From NCBI GenBank assembly GCA_028873745.1, contig JAPPNT010000199.1:16854-26823 (forward strand): DNA of 9,970 nucleotides. Direction: 5' to 3'. Source of the DNA: Chloroflexota bacterium. Its GTDB lineage: Bacteria; Chloroflexota; Dehalococcoidia; Lucifugimonadales; UBA1127. The notes under the pieces are model-generated. The model was given only the letters and a program-made list of their open reading frames with translations, made no database searches and had not been told where the DNA came from. Shown in pieces: positions 7,701 to 9,970 of the stretch; within the stretch, counting starts at the first letter, position 1; each line of letters starts with the position of its first letter. A program made the translations under genes and the position numbers.

Positions 7701-9204
7701 GGCCCTCCCGCGGCGCGACGCCCTCGCTCAGCATCGTCACCACCTGGTCGAACTTCTCCCGCGGCAGCCCCCGGTACGGATACGCCCGCCGGACGAAGTC
7801 GTACAGTTCGTCGATGCCCCAGTCCTCGCCCGCGCACGCGGCCACAATCTGCTGCGCCAGCACGTCCAGCGGCCACGGCGGGATCGAGAGCCGGTCGAGG
7901 TTGCCCGCCCGGATGCCCCGCAGCAGCGCCATGCACTCCAGCAGCTCGTCCCGCGTCAGCGGGAACAGCCGCCCCTTCGGCGTCGCCCCCAGCGAGTGCC
8001 CCGAGCGCCCGACGCGCTGCAGCAGCAGCCCGATCGACCGCGGCGACCCCACCTGGCACACCAGGTCCACCGCCCCTACGTCGATGCCCAGCTCCAGCGA
8101 CGCCGTCGCAACGCACACCCGTGCCTCGCCGCTCTTCAGCCGCTCCTCCGCCGCGTGCCGCGTCTCCCGAGACATGCTCCCGTGATGCGCGACCACCGCC
8201 TCCGCCCCCAGCCGCAGCTCCAGCTGGTGCGCCACCCGCTCCACCAGCCGCCGCGTGTTCATGAAGACAATGGTGGTCGTGTGCTCCCGCACCAGCTCGG
8301 CCACCCGGTCCAGCGTGTTCGCCCACTGCTCGTGCGTCGCGATGGGCCCCAGCTCCTCCGGCGGCAGCTCCAGCCCCATGTCCATCGCCCGCGCATGCCC
8401 CGTGTCGATGATCAGGCAGTCCGGCTCGCCAACTCCGTTCGCCCTGAGCTTGTCGAAGGGCCCGTCCCCCTCTAGTTCGTCATTCCCGCGCAGGCGGGAA
8501 TCCAGGGGCGGGGCCGACCCCACCAGCAGCCGCGCCACCTCCTCGATGGGCCGCTGGGTCGCCGACAGCCCGATGCGTGTCACCGGCCCGTCCGCCAGCC
8601 GGCACAGCCGCTCCACCGACAGGCTCAGGTGCGAGCCTCGCTTGTCGTCCGCGACCGCATGGATCTCGTCGAGGATCAGCGTCCGCACGCCCCGCAGCCC
8701 ACGGCGGCCGCTCTCCGAGGTCAGCAGGATGAACAGCGACTCCGGCGTGGTGATGAGCACCTGCGGCGGGTTCTTCGCCATCAGCGAGCGCTCCCGCTGC
8801 GGCGTGTCGCCTGTCCGCACGGCGACGCGGATTTCCGGCAGCGGCGTCCCCCGCGCCTCCGCCAGCGCCGCGATGCCCTCCAAAGGCACGGAAAGGTTGC
8901 GCTGCACGTCGTTCGACAGCGCCTTCAGCGGCGAGACGTACACCACCTCCGTCCGCTCCGGCAACCCGCCGTCGAGACCTGCGCGCACCAGCCGGTCGAT
9001 GCACGTCAGGAACGCCGCCAGCGTTTTCCCCGACCCGGTCGGCGCCGCGATCAGCGTTTGCCGCCCCTCGGCGATGGCCGCCCACCCCTCAGCCTGCGCC
9101 CCTGTCGGCGCCGCAAACTCCGACGCAAACCACTCCCGCACCAGTGGGTGAAACCCCTCCAGCGCGGCGGTCGTCGAGGGCGCGCCCTTGCCGTCGAGCG
9201 TCAT
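4744..9204 (-). CDS. lhr: Lhr-type long DEAD/DEAH-box DNA helicase (1486 aa)
   Basis: Superfamily 2 helicase; Lhr relatives are ATP-driven 3'-5' translocases linked to DNA repair. Motifs: I APTGSGKT (54-61), Ia VSPLKALSND (90-99), II DEIH (179-182), III SAT (214-216), IV IVFMNTRR (312-319), V ATASLELGIDVG (366-377), VI QRVGRSGH (396-403). A long C-terminal part follows, ending with an Lhr-like block (SACDPLNLAGVITPG); the length is close to E. coli and mycobacterial Lhr (about 1500). ATG 9204 has GGAGG six bases upstream and overlaps the preceding gene's stop as ATGA; a longer in-frame start at 9303 lies within that gene. Oddities: residues about 231-258 (between motifs III and IV) and about 1002-1028 are encoded by palindromic repeats, so they look like late in-frame insertions. 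An Arg-rich stretch (RRGRRPARRR) precedes the C-terminal block. Confidence 0.95.
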   Translation of the reverse strand: MTLDGKGAPSTTAALEGFHPLVREWFASEFAAPTGAQAEGWAAIAEGRQTLIAAPTGSGKTLAAFLTCIDRLVRAGLDGGLPERTEVVYVSPLKALSNDVQRNLSVPLEGIAALAEARGTPLPEIRVAVRTGDTPQRERSLMAKNPPQVLITTPESLFILLTSESGRRGLRGVRTLILDEIHAVADDKRGSHLSLSVERLCRLADGPVTRIGLSATQRPIEEVARLLVGSAPPLDSRLRGNDELEGDGPFDKLRANGVGEPDCLIIDTGHARAMDMGLELPPEELGPIATHEQWANTLDRVAELVREHTTTIVFMNTRRLVERVAHQLELRLGAEAVVAHHGSMSRETRHAAEERLKSGEARVCVATASLELGIDVGAVDLVCQVGSPRSIGLLLQRVGRSGHSLGATPKGRLFPLTRDELLECMALLRGIRAGNLDRLSIPPWPLDVLAQQIVAACAGEDWGIDELYDFVRRAYPYRGLPREKFDQVVTMLSEGVAPREGRSTAYLHRDGVNGVLKARRNARLAAVTSGGAIPDNADYDVILEPEGTFVGTVHEDFAVESVAGDVFLLGNTPWKIRRVESGRVRVEDAHGSSPTLPFWLGEAPGRTGELSDEVSALRAELEERGDADAIAWLVEECGVPVEAAEQAVAYIAEGLRVLGAVPTKRRVVVERFFDESGGMQMVVHAPFGAGINRAWGMALRKQICRAFDFELQAAATDDGISLALGPGTSFPLQDVFQYVTARRAENVVTQAVLQAPLFGTRWRWDASRALALLRHTGGRKVPAPIQRMRSDDLRAAVFPAQVACQDNAAPGDIEVPDHPLVFETLRDCLTEAMDVDGLRAVLADIEAGTIETYAKDTPQPSVFSHQILNAMPYAFLDDAPLEERRARAVTLRRALPEDARDLGALSPEAIARAEQGAWPVIRDGEELHDALLTLSVLPLSELGRCEGVATREELRGWYNELASSGRAAEFSLSDGGAAWTCAERADVVTALYPEAGLSPALAPFDRLRANGGGDEALGATLRQAQGERTAGEDEALMTLLRGWTESLGPFTEAWLASTLGLSPALVQRGLAQLEAEGGVLRGRFTPGAVEEEFCNRRILARINRDTVAGLRQEVEPVPVATFIQFLFRWQHATAGTRVSGDGGLLQVVEQLQGFEAAAQVWETELLPLRTSAYDGSALDRLCLGGEAVWGRFARRPIDEELPGGRAALARTGPVSLGLREDLPWLLDPAPEDDGTPSGAAGEALAFLRAHGASFIGDIIAGTRRLPSEIEEALWRLAAAGLVTADGFAALRGLVTGATKRVSAARRGRRPARRRTGGSRWSLLQAFGESESAVEERAFQLLRRYGIVFPEVLGREPMAPSWRTLLQVYRRAEARGEIRGGRFVAGLVGEQFALPEAVEAMRSVRRAEPTGEVLVVSACDPLNLAGVITPGPRVPAVSGNKVAFRDGVPVASLQTGDVVPHAELPDEERDEVYRALGVRRPSAAVAA
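6121..6147 (+). repeat. Palindromic repeat family B, short form, copy B2 (inside lhr)
   Basis: 27-bp element: CCGTTC then stem ACCCT (6127-6131) / AGGGT (6143-6147) around GAGCCTGTCGA. Lhr reads it on the other strand as LRQAQGER, in a different frame from copy B3 52 bp away. Confidence 0.85.
6173..6199 (+). repeat. Palindromic repeat family B, short form, copy B3 (inside lhr)
   Basis: 27-bp element: CCGTTC then stem GCCCT (6179-6183) / AGGGC (6195-6199); the outer pair C6178-G6200 also matches. The inner GAGCCTGTCGA is identical to B2. Lhr reads it as FDRLRANG. The left flanks of B2 and B3 are also alike (GCCTC, GCC, GTTC), suggesting an imperfect tandem duplication. Confidence 0.85.
8435..8461 (+). 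repeat. Palindromic repeat family B, short form, copy B4 (inside lhr)
   Basis: 27-bp element: CCGTTC then stem GCCCT (8441-8445) / AGGGC (8457-8461), inner GAGCTTGTCGA, one base different from B2/B3. Lhr reads it as FDKLRANG. Copy A2 follows 15 bp later, so the two make one composite insert. Confidence 0.85.
8477..8513 (+). repeat. Palindromic repeat family A, copy A2 (inside lhr)
   Basis: Stem TTCCCGC (8483-8489) / GCGGGAA (8494-8500) around loop GCAG, preceded by TCGTCA and followed by TCCAGGGGCGGGG. The helicase frame reads it on the minus strand as LDSRLRGNDE, with no stop; one other minus-strand frame meets TGA inside the element. Confidence 0.88.
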
Positions 9205-9530
9205 GCACGGCCTCCGTCTAGGGTCGGCCAGATCTCCGCGTCGATCGACGGCCACGTCTGCATCCCGGTCAACTCTTGCGCGTCGAACACGCCGTGTGTG
9301 CACGTGAACGTCACGCTGTCCTGTGTGCGCATCTTCCCCTCGTCAGGGCACGACATCCGCACGTCCCACGCCACGGGCCCCAGCTGCCGCACGTACGACA
9401 CAACGTGCCCGTCCTCCGTCCGCTCCCATCCGACCATGGGCGGGCACGTCCTCCCGGATTCAACCCACCGCCTGATGCTCGCCTCCAGCCTCGGCCGTGC
9501 GTGCACCTTTTCCATCTGGTCCTTCCCCAT
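9201..9530 (-). CDS. Hypothetical protein (109 aa) at the head of the lhr operon
   Basis: I do not recognise this family. The protein is soluble, with no signal or membrane segment. Its N-terminus is basic (KVHARPRLEASIRRWVES, 8-25) and likely helical; the rest looks beta-rich, with alternating Trp/Val and three cysteines (29, 61, 77; contexts TCPP, SCPDEG, FTCTHG) that could bind metal, though spacing is not a classic zinc motif. Its TGA overlaps the helicase ATG (ATGA), implying coupled translation and a linked role, perhaps as partner or regulator of Lhr; that role is inference. ATG 9530 was chosen for its GGAGG five bases upstream and because the longer start at 9566 would lie before the likely transcription start. 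Confidence 0.75.
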   Translation of the reverse strand: MGKDQMEKVHARPRLEASIRRWVESGRTCPPMVGWERTEDGHVVSYVRQLGPVAWDVRMSCPDEGKMRTQDSVTFTCTHGVFDAQELTGMQTWPSIDAEIWPTLDGGRA

Positions 9531-9535
9531 CAACA

Positions 9536-9540
9536 CCTCC
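9536..9540 (-). promoter_or_regulatory. Ribosome binding site of the 109-aa gene
   Basis: GGAGG (within GGGAGGTG) five bases before ATG 9530. It selects this start over an in-frame ATG at 9566 that has no such site. Confidence 0.75.
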
Positions 9541-9544
9541 CTCT

Positions 9545-9559
9545 GCGTTCCCAAAACGC
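9545..9559. promoter_or_regulatory. Inverted repeat just after the lhr operon transcription start, possible operator
   Basis: GCGTT (9545-9549) and AACGC (9555-9559) pair perfectly around five bases, between the predicted transcription start (about 9561) and the ribosome binding site. A looser GTTC (9547-9550) / GAAC (9560-9563) pair overlaps it. It could be a repressor site or a leader hairpin; I know of no matching consensus for sure. Confidence 0.35.
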
Positions 9560-9567
9560 GAACCACA

Positions 9568-9596
9568 ATTGTAGCACATTTGTTTCCAATTGTACA
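9568..9596 (-). promoter_or_regulatory. Extended -10 promoter of the lhr operon
   Basis: Minus strand: -10 TACAAT (9573-9568, five of six matches) with TG at 9576-9575 (extended -10), and a -35 TGTACA (9596-9591, four of six) at 17-bp spacing. The predicted start near 9561 gives a leader of about 30 nt to ATG 9530. The 8-mer CAATTGTA (plus strand) occurs at 9566-9573 and 9587-9594, 21 bp apart, covering the -10 and touching the -35. Confidence 0.65.
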
Positions 9597-9654
9597 GAGG
9601 GAACAACGCGATGCTTCATTCTACCGAGGCAACCGTCACCATCCAAGACGGACC

Positions 9655-9686
9655 CCGTTTTACCGGCGAAAGCCGGTATCCAGAGG
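9655..9686 (+). repeat. Palindromic repeat family A, variant copy A3
   Basis: Stem TACCGGC (9661-9667) / GCCGGTA (9672-9678) around loop GAAA, followed by TCCAGAGG as in A1/A2. Two stem positions differ from A1/A2, and both are changed on each side so pairing is kept. Confidence 0.75.
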
Positions 9687-9730
9687 CACGCGGCAGACCT
9701 TGTAGACGCGGCTTGTGAACCGCCCTTCCC

Positions 9731-9787
9731 CCATTCAGCCTGAGGGAAATCGAAGCCTGTCCGGAGCCTGTCGAAGGGGCTGAATGG
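9731..9787 (+). repeat. Palindromic repeat family B, long form, copy B5
   Basis: Perfect 10-bp inverted arms CCATTCAGCC (9731-9740) and GGCTGAATGG (9778-9787) enclose a core with TCGAAGCCTGT and GAGCCTGTCGAAGG, nearly the same as B1. It could form a 57-nt hairpin upstream of the right-hand gene. Confidence 0.8.
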
Positions 9788-9818
9788 CATGCTCTCCCCC
9801 GACCCCGCACCGCTCAGA

Positions 9819-9824
9819 TATACT
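9819..9824 (+). promoter_or_regulatory. Possible -10 box of the right-edge gene
   Basis: TATACT matches five of six bases of TATAAT and lies 35 bases before ATG 9860. No -35 match is seen at 16-18 bp spacing (C-rich stretch), so it would need an activator or another sigma factor, or be chance. Confidence 0.4.
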
Positions 9825-9859
9825 GAACGGAGCGAAACTCGCACCCGGAAGGAGCTGAC

Positions 9860-9970
9860 ATGTACGCCACCGGACTCGCCGCGCCCCAGATCCTCGTCGA
9901 CCGCGATCCTGAGGCCGCTCGCGCCGTCGAGCTCGAGCTCGCCCGGCAGCTGAACTCCCTCGTCCTCATA
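9860..9970 (+). CDS. glyA: Probable serine hydroxymethyltransferase, N-terminal 37 codons only
   Basis: ATG 9860 has GGAAGGAG (9847-9854) five bases upstream and opens a frame that continues past the window. Residues DRDPEAARAVELELARQ (14-30), then LNSLVLI (31-37), match the start of serine hydroxymethyltransferases, in which a DPE..AIE.E..RQ stretch leads into LELIASEN; the window ends exactly where ASEN would follow. That enzyme is PLP-dependent and converts serine plus tetrahydrofolate to glycine plus methylene-tetrahydrofolate in the cytosol. The PLP lysine and most of the protein are outside the window, so this rests on one short block. Divergent from the lhr operon. Confidence 0.6.
   Translation, partial: MYATGLAAPQILVDRDPEAARAVELELARQLNSLVLI

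Larger units (their letters stand above)
9531..9859. other. Divergent intergenic region between lhr operon and the right-edge gene
   Basis: These 329 bases hold the lhr operon promoter, repeats A3 and B5, and a possible -10 for the right-hand gene. An open frame through the repeats (9530-9844, minus) reads as typical repeat translation (IPAFAGKT, FDRLRTG) and covers both promoters, so it is not called. Confidence 0.6.

Noticed and set aside
5445..8475. Several long plus-strand frames antisense to lhr
   Set aside because: Arg/Pro/His-rich proteins typical of the complement of a high-GC gene, with no recognisable motifs.
6121..8513. CRISPR array, considered because of several repeats
   Set aside because: Copies are irregularly spaced, belong to two families, include copies read in frame within a gene, and have no uniform spacers or cas genes nearby.
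9205..9303. Longer N-terminus for Lhr (33 more residues)
   Set aside because: Arg/Asp-rich shadow of the 109-aa gene; ATG 9204 has a good ribosome binding site and the ATGA overlap.
9530..9844. Minus-strand 104-residue open frame between the lhr operon and the right-edge gene
   Set aside because: It is mainly repeat translation (FDRLRTG, IPAFAGKT) and covers the promoters of both flanking genes.

Overview
The window is GC-rich, with a strong G/C bias at third codon positions and sigma70-type promoter boxes. It also carries short palindromic repeats that read as SRLRGND-like and FDRLRANG-like peptides when they fall inside genes. This suits an environmental high-GC bacterium. Chloroflexota (SAR202/Dehalococcoidia-like) is my best guess, but nothing here is a taxonomic marker, so treat it as weak inference. 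No rRNA, tRNA, transposase, phage gene or CRISPR array was seen.

Layout. (1) Positions 1-2077, minus strand: a glycine betaine/proline-type ABC importer in which the ProV-like ATPase with a CBS region and the ProW-like permease form one uninterrupted reading frame. The gene runs off the left edge. (2) Positions 2078-2379: a divergent intergenic region with a good sigma70 promoter for the importer and several weak inverted repeats. (3) Positions 2380-3861, plus strand: an MFS transporter of the oxalate/formate or monocarboxylate antiporter type, followed after 12 nt by a possible 60-residue single-span membrane protein. (4) Positions 3862-3994: a convergent junction filled with palindromic repeats. 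(5) Positions 9530-3995, minus strand: a compact three-gene unit of an unknown 109-residue protein, a full-length Lhr-type DNA helicase of 1486 residues and a class I SAM methyltransferase. These genes are joined by a 4-nt ATGA overlap and a 2-nt gap, and are preceded by an extended -10 promoter. (6) Positions 9531-9859: a second divergent intergenic region with that promoter and two more palindromic repeats. (7) From 9860, plus strand: the first 37 codons of a gene that looks like serine hydroxymethyltransferase.

How the genes relate. The importer would bring in compatible solutes such as glycine betaine, and the MFS protein probably moves a small carboxylate. The Lhr unit points to DNA repair or nucleic-acid processing with two partners of unknown role. 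No single pathway joins all the genes.

The points most worth a second look are the ATPase-permease fusion; two families of palindromic repeats (A and B), including copies read in frame inside the helicase gene in two different frames; paired stem changes between A copies; and the conserved-looking Lhr operon with its overlapping candidate operators. I found no clearly new defence or mobile system.
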